A DNA stretch of 64,000 nucleotides from Syngnathus acus. Lineage: Eukaryota > Chordata > Actinopteri > Syngnathiformes > Syngnathidae. This document shows positions 1 through 11,710 of this stretch, one piece after another. A program made the translations under genes and the position numbers. The notes under the pieces were generated by a model. That model had not been told where the DNA came from. It ran no database searches and worked only from the letters and a program-made list of their open reading frames with translations. The DNA lies in the NCBI RefSeq assembly GCF_901709675.1, contig NC_051091.1, positions 108,967 to 172,966 of the forward strand, read 5' to 3'. Each line of letters opens with the position of its first letter. Position 1 is the stretch's first letter.

Positions 1-137
1 TTGTGCAAATTGAAAGAATGCCTTCGTAGTTTCAGGATGGGTGGGGCTTGCTGTCCGGATTGTATTGTTGACGTCCAAGTTTGACTCCTGCAGTAATCTC
101 AATAATCAGTCTTAGATTGATTTATTCAAGTATTAAA

Positions 138-139
<2 letters not shown>

Positions 140-188
<49 letters not shown>

Positions 189-252
189 TGTATATGCTGT
201 ATATACTGTATATATATATATATATATATATATACTGTATATGCTGTATATA

Positions 253-322
<70 letters not shown>

Positions 323-324
323 TG

Positions 325-373
<49 letters not shown>
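140..373. repeat. AT/TG compound microsatellite
   Basis: Alternating AT is broken three times by short TACTGTATATGCTG-like pieces and then passes into a TG run (about 343-373). It lies in the 3' flank of chitinase 1. Reading frames across it are low-complexity artefacts. Confidence 0.97.
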
Positions 374-376
<3 letters not shown>

Positions 377-527
377 GCTACCATGGAATTTAACTGTAGC
401 CCTTCAATGTGTTGATCTGCCATATTTCAGCGGAACATCTCGAGACGATAAAGTCATCTACATTGGTCACACTAAAAACAATATTCATATTTAAATGTTG
501 AAAGACAATAGATGCGGGATAAGTCTC

Positions 528-533
528 TTTAAT
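528..533 (-). promoter_or_regulatory. candidate poly(A) signal of chitinase 1
   Basis: Read on the minus strand this is ATTAAA, about 52 bases after the stop codon at 585-587. A canonical AATAAA also occurs at 126-121, beyond the AT repeat. The nearer one is the more economical choice, but transcript ends cannot be seen from sequence. Confidence 0.35.
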
Positions 534-584
534 AGGTGTTTGCATCAGTTGTTATATACATTAGTCATTGCTCATGGTCATTGC

Positions 585-3243
585 TCATGGCCAGACACAG
601 CACTTGCAGCCATCATCGTAGACAGATCCAGCTCCACAATTCCTCACATGGGTGATGCCACCTGCGCACATGTAGAAGCTGTTTCTGTCGTCAGGGTGGG
701 GGTACAGGCCATCGGGTTTGCCGTTACAGAAGCCGGACCCTGGGGCATGGGTCGTGGTGGTGGTGGTGGTTGCAGCGGTAGTGGGTGGAGAAGCGGTGCT
801 AGCACCAGGTTTGGGGGTGGTGGTAGGAGGGAGTGGGGGCAACTCTGAATGGTACAGCAAGAGATAAGTTTGTGATTGAAGTGAAACATTTTGGATTGAC
901 TTGATCCTGGCAGCGTCAGCGTTTCCATTTACCAATATTGAGAAGTTTTCGTAGATGAGACAGAAGAGGATGGTTGCCGGCCCCGCAGAATCGTCCAGCA
1001 AAGTCATCCAAGTCCAGGGCCCACACGAATGCACCGCCATACTTCTGCTCCTGCAGGTAACGCACCTAGTGGGACGGACGGAGATAGAAACAGGTCCGAT
1101 GGGCAGGCAGGTAGGTAGGTCAAACGTTTTCCAGCAAACGGCAACCTACTTTGTTCTCGTAGCTTTCCCTGGTGTCAAATCCCACCCACTCGTTGTTCTT
1201 AGTGGCGTAGGGAACCTTCTGGTCTTCGATCCATTGGACGGTAGTGTCCTTGATAAAGCCACAAATCTGAACCACAGACAAACAAGAAAGTGAGCTTCTA
1301 CGCTGCTGTTGTATTCAATTCAACTGGCACTTTTGTAAATGTCGCATGTTGTTTACGGTACCTCGTAGTAGGCCCAGAATCCAGCTTCACGTGTGAACGG
1401 ACCAGCTGACGCAGGTCCGCTCGCCGGGGCTCCGACTCCAGTGTCTGCCGACGTCAGACGGAAAGTACGACCGTAGGCGGCAAAACCCATCCTCAGTTTC
1501 TCCACAGGGGTGCCGTTGTCTCGCCAATACTTCATGGCGTAGTCCTAATGGATGGAGCGTTTTGAAGAGTGTACTAGCGCCACTGGTCAATTTACTGTGG
1601 CTTACGGTGTTAAAGTAGATGAGATCTCCAAAGTCCTTTGAGCCACGGAACAGAGGGCTGTTGTGACCAGTGAACTGCTCCCAAGTTCCGTGGAAGTCAT
1701 AGGTCATCACATTGATGAAGTCCAATTCCCTTAGTCAAACAGAACGAGGCTCACGTCGTATGGAGTTTTGCAAGCGGAACGCCAATGCACTTACTTGGCA
1801 ATCTCGGCAATCTCATATCCTCCATCAATAGTCCCCTTTCCAGCAGACACCGCAGCAGTCACCATGAGCTGAGCGTTACCCGTGCTCTTGGCCTCTGCAG
1901 CATAGGCTTGAACAAGTTCCTGAAAGAAGGAACGCCCAGACGTTATGTATATATTACGTACGTATATGACGTCGAAGCGACTGGATCGGTACGATCAAAA
2001 AGTGAAGGAAGAGGTGTGGCCAATGCCCATACCCTGCAGAGCAAAGTGAACCTCTGCTTGTCCTCTGGGGGGCTCCCGCGAGCTCCGGGGTATTCCCAGT
2101 CCAGATCCAGACCGTCGAAACCGTGAGTCCTCAGGAACTTGATTGAAGATTGAATGAATTTCTGACGGTTGGCTGCTGTGGACACCATGATGGAAAACCT
2201 AAAGAGATGTCAACGTTGATTCGAGAGATGTGTCAAACATTTCGGCCGCGCATATCTTGAAATTGACATGACAACATTCGTCAATGATTTGTACTAAATA
2301 CTCCTTTTGGCAAAAAATGACGACTCACAACGTCGACAATCCTATCTTGAGATTTTGAAATTGAGATGACAACATTCGTCAATGATTTGTACTAAATACT
2401 ACTTTTGGCAAAAAATGACGACTCACAACGTCTACAATCATATCTTGAAATTGAGATTGGTCAATGATTTGTACTAAATACTACTTCAGTCCAAAAACGA
2501 CTCACAACGCACGACACCGCTTGCCATTGGTACCACGATATGGGCAGCCCAGCCCGCAACTTATCAGTCAAGGTTCAAACGTTACTACTCACTGTCGTGA
2601 ACCAAAGTTCCATCCGCCGACGGCCAAGAGAGTCTTAAGATGAGGGTTCCTGCAGATAGCAAGGTAGTGAGTGCGTCATCACAACCGTACATATTCAAGA
2701 TTCAAGAGTTTTTTATTCGCCATGTTTGAGCGTGCCAAACAAGGAATTTGACTTCGGTGTGACATATTCACTAACAAAGCATGGAAAGAGGCTTTGAGTG
2801 ACTTTGCGGTTTCAACACTGCACTTACTTGGTCTTCAGGTTGTTGAAAGATTTGTACAGAACGTCATCATTCCACTCGTACGTAACCAGTTCATTGTTGG
2901 AGTTGATGATGGAGAAGGCATAGATAAGGGTGGTACACAGGTAGGGGTCCACATCTTGCGGCATGTATTTCCCCTGACCGGGTCTATACTGGGACCAGTT
3001 TGTGAAGTAACACACCATTTTGGTGGCACATCCTACGTGGAATTAAACAAACACACACAGAGTTGAATGGGAAGGATTTCACAGCCTAGAAGACAAAAAA
3101 GCAACGTGCTTACCCAGCTGGCATAGCACCAGACACAAGCCTATGAACATAGAGACATAGTTACAATGGTGAACATAAAGAGATGTGGAACTTGACACAG
3201 ATCTGATCATCGGGATACCTGCAAGTATGGTAAGCCTGGTCAT
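585..3243 (-). CDS. chia: Acidic mammalian chitinase-like GH18 chitinase (catalytic motif intact)
   Basis: Secreted family 18 chitinase that hydrolyses beta-1,4 N-acetylglucosamine polymers; in fish such enzymes act in stomach digestion or in defence. Eleven coding exons, in order: 3219-3243, 3114-3140, 2828-3032, 2593-2649, 2033-2198, 1795-1919, 1606-1729, 1362-1544, 1150-1266, 933-1065, 585-844; the sum is 1422 nt, giving 473 aa, the usual family length. A signal peptide ([17 protein letters not shown]) precedes the GH18 barrel. The barrel shows [17 protein letters not shown], the catalytic [10 protein letters not shown] (D133, D136, D138, E140), MTYDFHG and [10 protein letters not shown] Thr/Pro-rich linker then leads to a C-terminal CBM14 chitin-binding domain with six cysteines, ending CKCCVWP. 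All introns are GT-AG. The start is the first ATG after the acceptor at 3287. Neighbour: a tandem paralogue 6 kb upstream. Which numbered fish chia copy this is cannot be decided here. Confidence 0.93.
2253..2510. repeat. Three-copy 90-98 bp tandem repeat in chitinase 1 intron
   Basis: Units begin at 2253, 2343 and 2441 and share the core TCAATGATTTGTACTAAATA followed by ACGACTCACAACG. The third copy is shortened and diverged. It lies between the exons at 2033-2198 and 2593-2649. Confidence 0.85.
2688..2765 (-). mobile_element. LINE/SINE 3' tail fragment
   Basis: The minus strand carries AATAAAAAACTCTTGAATCT, typical of 3' ends of fish L2-like retroelements. Only the tail is present, inside the intron between 2649 and 2828 of chitinase 1. 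Family assignment is from memory of such tails. Confidence 0.5.
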
Positions 3244-3285
3244 CTTGATTTGCTGCTTTATTCAGCACGAGTTGACGACTGGGTT

Positions 3286-3423
3286 ACTGTCAAAGAATCG
3301 GAAGCCTGTTATTCGCCAGAATCCAGGAAAAAGAAAAAACAGAGATTGTTTTGCTTGCTAAACTCACTCACCGTGGGACCGGATGAGAGACCCAAAGAGC
3401 AGCAGCGAAGCCGGTCTTTTATA
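3286..3423 (-). promoter_or_regulatory. Chitinase 1 promoter and non-coding first exon
   Basis: On the minus strand TATAAAAG lies at 3423-3416. A transcription start is expected near 3390. A donor CCCACG|GTGAGT at 3372/3371 would end a short non-coding exon, and an acceptor TTTGACAG at 3287 opens the exon that carries the ATG at 3243. The paralogue has the same arrangement, which supports it. Confidence 0.6.
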
Positions 3424-4143
3424 CACACAAAGGAAGTGGAGCACAGGTTGTAAAAGTCATTAATATTAAGACGTATTTTGATAAGAAGATGCAAGTTTGA
3501 AAAACACCTCGACAATTATTGACCAGATATACAACTCTTTAACGCTGCACTTCAGATAATCTACATTGAAGTTCAGTGAGCATCATGTGTTGTTATGTAA
3601 CGTAGGTGACAGAAAAACAACGAGTGTCTGTAATCCATTAGCCTCGCCGTTCATTTTATTGCACTGATTAGATGTATTGCCAGTGACTTCATTTTTTCCT
3701 TTCACTATATTGCTGCTTCAGCATTTTTAACGTACGACTTGAATTGAATCATGAGCAACAATAAAAAGACTAGGTATGTTATAGTCTATTTAGAAGATTG
3801 AGCTTCAGCAGTACATTCAGTCCAGTCACAGCTAGTTTGAAGATGGTATTTGTCTGCCACAGCACCCAACGGCCCTACTCCTCCGACGGCCAAACGTGAC
3901 GCCTTTCGGAACCAAACAGAGACTGTCCGAGGAGAAGCGACAACGTGACTTCAACGAGCGGGCCCGTCCGCTAACACCCCTGCAAGCGGGCCAAAATGTG
4001 GAGTTGGCTGCCAAGAGAGAATAAGGGAGGAATGAAAGGAAAGGTCGTCGAGCGAGGTCTTAGATCATTAACGCAGACCAGGGATTCCTTGGGAAGGAAT
4101 GGTGCGCATGTGTGAGGGAGGGAGGGAGGCCATTGTGTTAGAC
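3424..4143. other. Intergenic, nothing recognised
   Basis: No convincing exon, RNA gene or repeat was seen between the chitinase 1 promoter and the hAT element, apart from a short GGGA-rich run near 4116-4130. Confidence 0.5.
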
Positions 4144-5449
4144 CAGGGGTGGGCAAACTACGGCCCGCGGGCCACATCCGGCCCACGGGACCGTTTAATC
4201 CGGCCCGCCAACCCTGAATTAATTGTATTATTAAATTTTTTGTTGTTGTCATTTTGCCTGCAATGACTGCGTTTCCCCAGTAGATGGGGAACCGCTCGCC
4301 TGCGCATTTACTACCGGAAGCCGTGTCAGAAAGCTCGGTGCACACTCACAAGTGCGTGTACGTACGTACTCAGTACGTACTCAGTAGTACGGACATGGCG
4401 CACTCGCGCTCTATTTGTATCAGTCCCGAATTTAGAGCGTGGGCTGTGACGACAGCATTCTTGTAATTCGCTCGCTGAGCTTTCAGATACAGTTTTACGC
4501 TAAAGCCACCCACAAACCTTCCCCTGGAATCCTTCCATTAAAATGAGTGGCCCGAAGAAAAGAAGTGAGTGCCGAATGTTAAAAGAGTGGCCAATTTGGC
4601 TCGACGTACGCGACGTGACGTTCAGCCACATCAACCCGTCACAGATCGAGGTAAACGGATCTCTCCTAAGAATTGCCACAACAAATTTTACTCCAGACTA
4701 TGATGCACTAGCAAAAAAGGGAGACCAACAACACTGTTCCCACTGAAAATGAAGGAGAGGCTCTCAAGTTTGTTGTAAAAAAATGCATTTTGAATATGAT
4801 TTGTACACATAGCAGGGATTGAAACTAGCGACCATTCTCATTTTCAAACAATGCAGGATGCTCAAGGACATTGATGCACCCACCACCTGTTTGCGACTAA
4901 TCTTAACCTGTAAAGTTCTTAAGGCTTACTTTAAGGAAGTGTTTCCCGTTTCCTCACCTCTGTTACCAGGTGTTTGTGAGTTAAAACTCTGCTCTGATGT
5001 TCAGATACCCCTCACCGTGTTGCCGTTTTGATTACTTTATTTGGATGTATGCTTTCACCGATTCTTCAAGATGATATATTTGGTCAGAATGTTTGCTGTT
5101 TGATGTGATCTCATAAGATAAAAAAATTTCATTAATCTGACCTGCAGGCACTGAAGTGATGGAGACTGTTATTCATAATAATAGTGTCGTATTTGATGAG
5201 AATCACTGATAGCAGTTTTTTAGTGATTTTTTTTTAATGCTGTTAATAAATGCATTTGTTTTCAAAAAACTTGTTTGGAATATCCATGCTTTACTACCTA
5301 CTAAAGGCCAAAATCTTTTATGCAATGACCTTTACAGGTCGCTTATATTACTTCACACAAACACTACGTCCATCTGCTCCTGGTTCGGCCCTCCGGTCCA
5401 AATTTAGAACCCAGTTCGGCCCGCGAGTCAAAAAGTTTGCCCACCCCTG
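4144..5449. mobile_element. Non-autonomous hAT DNA transposon with 8-bp target-site duplication
   Basis: Inverted ends CAGGGGTGGGCAAACT and AGTTTGCCCACCCCTG-type bound a 1306-bp element. The 8 bases TGTTAGAC stand directly outside both ends (4136-4143 and 5450-5457), an exact hAT-type duplication. Inside, a 67-codon frame (4543-4746) starts MSGPKKRSECRMLKEW and then runs into SLLRIATTNFTP. In my knowledge these two pieces resemble the extreme N and C termini of hAT transposases of the Charlie/GTF2IRD2 type, so the middle has been deleted. Confidence 0.9.
4543..4746 (+). pseudogene. Internally deleted hAT transposase remnant
   Basis: A frame of 67 codons. The start resembles the N-terminal basic stretch of hAT transposases and residues from about 40 resemble the conserved C-terminal tail (LRIATT). 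The zinc finger, the DDE/RNase H-like core and most of the dimerisation region are absent, so it cannot be an active transposase. The element probably moved in trans. Confidence 0.7.
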
Positions 5450-5738
5450 TGTTAGACACACGTTAGAAGATGGGTGGTACACAACTCAACGATATAGCTG
5501 TAGCTTCCCACTCAGTCGGGACGCATGTTATGTGACAGCTTCCGGACGAGCGTCCCCCCCTCCCCCGGCGGCGGTGGCCTAAGCGTTTACACTTGAAGGG
5601 TCATTGTTCAATGTTCCTGTGTGCAGTCAGTGTTCAAAGTAAAAAGAAAATGCCTACGTTAATGTTATGTAAAATGTTATCAACGCGATAACAAGAGATA
5701 ACAAATGTTGTATGGGAAAAGGGATCATGAATGTTGTA

Positions 5739-5966
5739 CAGTGGAGCCTCGGTTTTCGAACGTCCCGGTTCTCGAACAAATCGGTATTCGAACAAAAAAT
5801 TCGAGATTTCTTCCCTTCGGATGTCGGACGAAATTCGGTTGTCGAACCTCGCGAGATGAGCCGAGAGGACCCGCATGCCAACTGACTCCGTTCGTTATTA
5901 CGTTCTCGTTACTCTGAGGATTGCATCAACTCGAATCATGCCTCCAAAGGAAGCAAGGGGGAGCAT
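5739..5966 (+). mobile_element. Tigger/pogo-like (Tc1/mariner) 5' fragment
   Basis: TA followed by CAGTGGAGCCTCGGTTTTCG and repeated TTCGAAC motifs is a Tigger-type terminus. About 200 bases on, an ATG opens MPPKEARGSMQ, like the first residues of Tigger-type transposases, but the sequence then changes to an unrelated LINE-type tail. The 3' part is missing. Confidence 0.7.
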
Positions 5967-5974
5967 GCAGTACA

Positions 5975-6058
5975 GCCATCCTAAAACTTTGTGTGTCTTG
6001 ACACATGAAGGGATTGACAATAAAGCTGACTTTGACTTGACTTTGACTTTGAAAACAC
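5975..6058 (+). mobile_element. LINE 3' tail
   Basis: Contains GGGATTGACAATAAAGCTGA followed by TTTGACT repeats, the same tail as at 23190-23296. It looks like the 3' end of an L2-like LINE joined to the truncated Tigger piece. Confidence 0.6.
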
Positions 6059-6130
6059 AAAGACGCGCCTAAAGCAATGCGACACTGGGCGCCCGGCGCG
6101 CTGCGGTTGCGCGATCGGACTAGCGGACCA

Positions 6131-6430
6131 GCTCAGTGGCCTAGTGGTAGAGTGTCCGCCCTGAGACTGGAAGGTTGTGGGTTCAAACCCCGGCCGGGTC
6201 ATACCAAAGACTATAAAAATGGGACCCATTGCCTCCCTGCTTGGCACTCAGCATTAAGGGTTGGACTTGGGGGGTTAGATCACCAACTGATTCCCGAGCG
6301 CGGCACCGCTGCTGCTCACTGCTCCCCTCTCCCCCAGGGGATGGATTAAAATCACACGGGGATGGGTTAAATGCAGAGGACAAATTTCACCACACCCAGG
6401 TGTGTGTGTGACGATCATTGGGACTTTAAT
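6131..6430 (+). mobile_element. tRNA-derived SINE, full-length copy 1
   Basis: A tRNA-like head with A box TAGTGGTAGAGTG and B box GGTTCAAACCC is followed by a body (ATGGGACCCATTGCCTCCCT ... CCCCTCTCCCCCAGGGGATGG) and the tail TGTGTGACGATCATTGGGAC. Near-identical copies lie at 30323 and 57671 (partial). It appears to have split an older GC-rich repeat. Confidence 0.92.
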
Positions 6431-6456
6431 AATAAATTTTTTTAATTTAATAAATG

Positions 6457-6770
6457 AAGCTCCCTGCGCACTGAGGTCCACTTAAATTTTGGAAAGTACA
6501 TTAGGACTTTAAAAATATTTTCTAAATTTTAGCGACCGCTCTGTCACAATCATGAGACCAGCGCGGTGCAGTTGCGCGGTCGGCGGCGCGCATCGGTTGC
6601 GCGTTCGGCGGTGCGCTGCAGTTGCGCGATCGGACAAAATTAAGCTCGCTGCGCACTGATGTCCACTTCAATTTTGGAAAGTACATCAGGACTTTAAAAA
6701 TATTTTCTAAATTTCAGCGACGGCTCTGTCACAATAATGCGACCAGCGCGGTGCAGTTGCGCGGTCGGCT
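6457..6770. repeat. 185-bp tandem duplication
   Basis: Copy 1 begins at 6457 and copy 2 at 6642. Both carry TGCGCACTGA.GTCCACTT, TTTAAAAATATTTTCTAAAT and GCGCGGTGCAGTTGCGCGGT with about 10 differences. A related GC-rich piece (TGCGGTTGCGCGATCGGAC) sits at about 6100-6120, on the other side of the SINE. Confidence 0.85.
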
Positions 6771-7283
6771 CCGCTGTATTTTCAATAATGACAGATGATA
6801 AAGTATTGTAGCAACTTAGAAGATAGTTAGAGTTCTGTAGTTAAAGCGCTACAAGCCCACGCACGACTTACCGACGTCGTCTCAAACGCTACTCACGGAG
6901 TCGTGTGCGTCTCAGGATAAAGAGATGTTCTTGAATAGTCAACTTTATTATTGTAGTGTATTTGACATGTAAACGGAAAATAGAGCGCTTCAAATCAAAA
7001 TATCTGACGCAGCCGCAGCTATTGCATAAATATGCAAGTGGCAACAACAATCTAATTAGACTGACAACTAGACTGGGCAACGATGACCCAATCAATCGAG
7101 GTGTGCAAGCCAGCCTGTTATTAAAACGGTCTCTTCAAACCACTTTTTATTTTCTACTCATGAGAGACATACCTTCCACATTTTCCCAAAAGTGCTGCCT
7201 TCAGGGGCGGGGAACTGAGAGCACTCCGATGCTACAGTAATGAGATCTTGGAATTGCTGAAAGGAAAAAAGATTCAAGTCAAT

Positions 7284-7405
7284 ATGTGCTGCGCTGCGCC
7301 AGTGTCAAGTCAAAACAAGGAACCTTGGCAAGAACGCGCGCACTTGGTTCTATTTGAATTGAGCTTTCTCCGTTACCATGCGTACGTAGGTAGGTACGCC
7401 AGTGA
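7284..7405. repeat. Duplicated segment A (paired with 8690-8795)
   Basis: Shares TTGGCAAGAACGCGCGC, TTGGTTCTATTTGAATTGAG and flanking bases with 8690-8795, 1.4 kb away in the same orientation. No coding content is apparent. It may be a remnant of a local duplication or an unrecognised repeat family. Confidence 0.8.
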
Positions 7406-7484
7406 GTACACTGTGCAGCAAGCACTACTAACTGTTTGGAGTGAGTATTGCAAACATTTGGAAGCTCTCCGCAGGAGCATCTTT

Positions 7485-8006
<522 letters not shown>

Positions 8007-9225
8007 GCAGAAGAATATCAACAAAGTCTGCCACTTGGCTGTCGATCAAACGTTAATCAAGGAAAAAGCCGCGTACGTTTGACCTGCATGTCGTGACGTA
8101 TGTTTTCCACGCAAAAGCTGATGTTGAAACTACAAGAGTTGAGGCTCCACGTCGGCTGCTGGTCGTCTATGTGAACATCTAGACGCCAACATATTTTCCA
8201 AAGGTCTACTTACTGCATGTTGCGTTTCCTTCCATTTTAGATGGATCCCTTTGGTGTTGTTATGAGCATATAACAGAAACTACACTACCCAGCATGCCAC
8301 ACTGATGTTGCACATGCTCAGGAGCGCCGCTACGTGGCGGTGAGCGATTCAAGACTACAGTTAACACACCCACTCTCCCGCTTCGTCTGCGTTTTTGAAG
8401 AATAAGCCAGACGACAACACACCTTTGGTGACTAGAGAAGATCATCAGCAAGTCTAATGAGACGTGATGTTATTTTGCAAAGATACTTAAATCCGTGCTT
8501 TGAGTTGTTCGATGGTTTCCAGGTGTAGTGGGTAACAGCAGATGGGCGGGCCATGAGTTTCACAAGTTGAGGTCAAAAGACATAGCAATAAGTGGGGTCG
8601 CAGTACAACAGGTTTCCCGCAGAGGGCGCCAATGCTCTATAGTTGAGTGGGTCCTTTCATAGTTTGTGATCGTCGATGTTCAAGTTTGAAAATCAATATC
8701 TGCTGCGGCAGTGTCACCTTGGCAAGAACGCGCGCGCTTGGTTCTATTTGAATTGAGCTTTCTTGTTTACCGTGGGCAGGCACGCCAGTTCACATGTTTT
8801 TTGTTTAGCACCCGTTTTGGCGTGTGCATGCATGCGAGCGGGTTGCACTACATGCGGTACATGGGCAATTTGATCGGAGCGGTAAAAAGTTTTCTAATGA
8901 AGTTTTCGAAATATTTCTTTGGGAATTTTCCTCTTTGCACATAGCAACATCTTGGACCGACCAGAAATGAAGTTTGGAACGATACGTACTTATTACACCC
9001 TGCTGAGTTAAAAACGAGAGCGAGCCAGGGAGTTGCGCGTTTGGAGCCCGCTTACTGCGCAAAAGTCTGCGAGCCTCATAAGTGCTTGGACGATGAAGAT
9101 GAAGGAAGGAACGAACGAATGAATGAATGAATGAATGAAGGAGTCTACGACAGGTCGATGTATAACTTTGCGTTTACTTCATATTGCAAACGTTCTCCCA
9201 AAGACTCCATTGGAAGCATTGTGTT
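8007..9225. other. Spacer between the two chitinase genes
   Basis: Holds the second copy of the duplicated segment (8690-8795) and a short GAAT run (9108-9140). No exon, RNA gene or complete transposon was recognised. Confidence 0.5.
8690..8795. repeat. Duplicated segment A, second copy
   Basis: Same orientation as 7284-7405. It lacks a short insertion found there (around 7303-7320) and diverges after about 100 bases. Confidence 0.8.
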
Positions 9226-11676
9226 TCAAGGCCAGTTGCAGCACTTGCAGGAGTCCCAGTAAATGAGACCAGGCTGGCAGCGGTGGAGGTAGGTGTTTCC
9301 TCGGAAGCACTGGAAATAGGTGCTGGTATCAGCCGGGTTTTCGTACAGTCCGTCAGGGCGGCCGTGACAGAAACTCAGGATGGGGTCCCTGGTGGTGGTT
9401 GGCGCCGGGGTGGTGCTAGGCTTAGGGGGGAAGCCTGTAAAGTCACGCACACGTACGTAAACGACAACTCGTTCTCTGTGAGTGGAAAACGTCTCAAAAT
9501 TCACCCATGGACAGCCTGAGGTGGTTGATCAGCGGATACGAGCCGGCCGAACAGAAGGCCCCGGAAAAGTCGTCCATGTCCAGAGTCCACACGTGAGCGC
9601 CTCCCAGGTTCCTGGATGTCATCCACTCCACCTAAAATAGGATCGGCGTCAAGATGACACCAAGACGACGTTTCCAGCTCCCTCACAATGCTGTGGTTAC
9701 CTTTGCTGAAAAGCTGCGCTGGTCATCATAGCCAACCCAAGAACCGCCGGAGGTGGCGTACGGAACACTCTGTTCATCGATCCATTCAGCAGAAGCACCG
9801 GAGAGGAAGTCGCACACCTGACAAAGACGAATCCAACCATCCAACCATCAGCTCGCTCCTTGTTGCATCCATCGTCCCACAACTTGATCCTTTATTGTAA
9901 ACGGCTCCGAATGACGTGTGAAATATTTTGCTTTCCAAAAACCCCCCAACATATTTTCACCTCATAGAAAGCCCAGAAACCAGCAGTGCGAGTGTACGGT
10001 CCGCCTTCAGCCGGTCCGTTTGTCGGCGCTCCCAGGCCAGTAGCGGCGGTGCGAAGGCGGTAGGTTCTTCCGTACGAAGGCAAGCCCAGAAGCAGCTTCT
10101 CGGACGGTGCTCCCGAGTCCAGCCAATGGGACACGGAGGAGTTCTGGACAAATGATTTTTCAAATGAGGGTCGCAAGAATAAAGGCCACGCATGCCCACT
10201 TGCGTTTGTTACTTACGACATTGTGGTGAATGTGGGAGCCCGAGTCGCCAGAACTTTGGTACAGAGGGCTGTTGTGTCCCGTCTCTGCCTCCCAGTGTCC
10301 GTGGAAATCGTAGGTCATCAGGTTGATGAAGTCCAGATGTCTGTGGGTTTCTCTTATTATTGCTACGACTGCCTGGAATGACTACGACCTTTGTGGCTTT
10401 GAAGCGTTACCCAGTAGTCAAATAAGAGGAGCGTGCTGCCTCCAACTTACGGTGCAATCAGGTTGACCTCGTAAGCTCTGTCAACGGTGGCGCGGATGGT
10501 AGCGACATTGGCTGACAGCAGAAGCTGAGTCTTCTTGGAATCCCTGGCATCATTCTCGAAAGCCGCAACCAACTCCTACACAGCACGGCAGAGCAGAGCA
10601 GAGCAAATCAGTTACTAAGTGCACATCTATGGTTTGGCTGCAGGCGGCCGTCGTTTTTGCACGAGATGAGAAAAAAAGGGCTCTTCAAACCTTGACCAGC
10701 AAAGTGAACCTCTGCTTGTCCTGCAGAGGGCTGCCGTTGTGTGCCGGATATTCCCAAGCCAAATTGAGCCCATCAAAGTTATGGCTTCGCAGGTAGCTGA
10801 TGGCAGACCGGATGAAGGCGGCGCGACTCTCTGGCCTGGCGACCGTGCCGATGAATCTGGCAGAGAAAAGCGTGAGCCCGCGACGGGAACCTTTTTGGAT
10901 CACGCCTTCCTTCCACCACTTACGGGCTCATGCCGTTGACCGTGCCTCCGACCGACAGCAGGGTCTTCAAAGCCGGATTGCTAAGAGATGAGAGCAACGT
11001 GATTGATTGTCTTCAGGGATTCAAAGGAGCCGAGCGGATGCTCGACGTGAGTAGACGGACAACAGAGCGTAAAAGGCGTCGCTCGCTCACATGTTTTTGA
11101 GGTTGTTGAGGGTGGCGTACTGCTGATCGTCGTTCCACTCGATGGGAACGATTTGGTTGAAGTTGTTGATGGTGGCCAGTGCGTAGATGACGTGTGTGCA
11201 CAGGAAAGGGTCGACGTTGTCTGAGGTGAACTTGCCTTGGCCGGGCCTATACTGAGCCCAGTTGGTCATGTGACACACCAGCTTACTGGAAGTAGCTGAG
11301 GAAAGGAAGGCAGAAGCCAATCGAGAGTTGATCTTTTCATTGAAATCAATGCAAATGAAAACCATAGCGGTTATTGTCGACGGAGCATTTCAGCTTTAGC
11401 CAAGGACAAAACTATCTTTGGAAGTTACATTGACAAGGTGAAAGAAATATTCATTGCTGCAAATTGCTTGCTTCCTTCCTTCCTTACCTATGTGCAGAAC
11501 TAGGAGGAGACCCAGAGCTGCAGAAACAAAAGCAAGCAGGGTGGATTCAGATGTGAAAAGTATCTTTTCATGATACACTTACAAACAAAATGGTGCCTAT
11601 TTCTTTGCATGATAGCACGACTTTTGAATTTGAATCAAAAGAAATGAACATATTTACCTGGAAGGAGCTTTGCCAT
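9226..11676 (-). CDS. Chitinase-like GH18 protein with degraded active site
   Basis: Tandem paralogue of the downstream chitinase. Eleven coding exons: 11658-11676, 11488-11517, 11091-11295, 10924-10980, 10691-10856, 10451-10575, 10217-10340, 9961-10143, 9701-9817, 9505-9631, 9226-9434; 1362 nt, 453 aa. Exons 3 to 9 have exactly the same lengths as in the paralogue. Signal peptide (MAKLLPALGLLLVLHIA), GH18 barrel and a C-terminal six-cysteine CBM14 (ends CKCCNWP) are all present. The catalytic motif reads DGLNLAWEYP (D132, N135, A137, E139) instead of [10 protein letters not shown], and the GGWN strand reads GGTVNG. Loss of the Asp next to the catalytic Glu is also seen in vertebrate chi-lectins. 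The family requirement for DxxDxDxE suggests little or no hydrolysis, with chitin binding probably retained. There are no stops or frameshifts, so it is not a pseudogene. Confidence 0.92.
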
Positions 11677-11710
11677 GGTGTCGTCGTTTGCGCAGCCAAT
11701 CCGCCAGAAA

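Noticed and set aside
585-1040. Single-exon reading of the chitinase C terminus
   Set aside because: The frame upstream of 844 is intron; a proper acceptor at 845 and the exon at 933-1065 give the conserved WALDLDDF sequence.
6131-6205. Functional tRNA gene
   Set aside because: The A and B boxes belong to the head of a SINE with a conserved body and tail, repeated at 30323 and 57671.
9226-11676. Chitinase-like 2 as a pseudogene
   Set aside because: No stop, frameshift or damaged splice site in eleven exons; only catalytic residues have changed.
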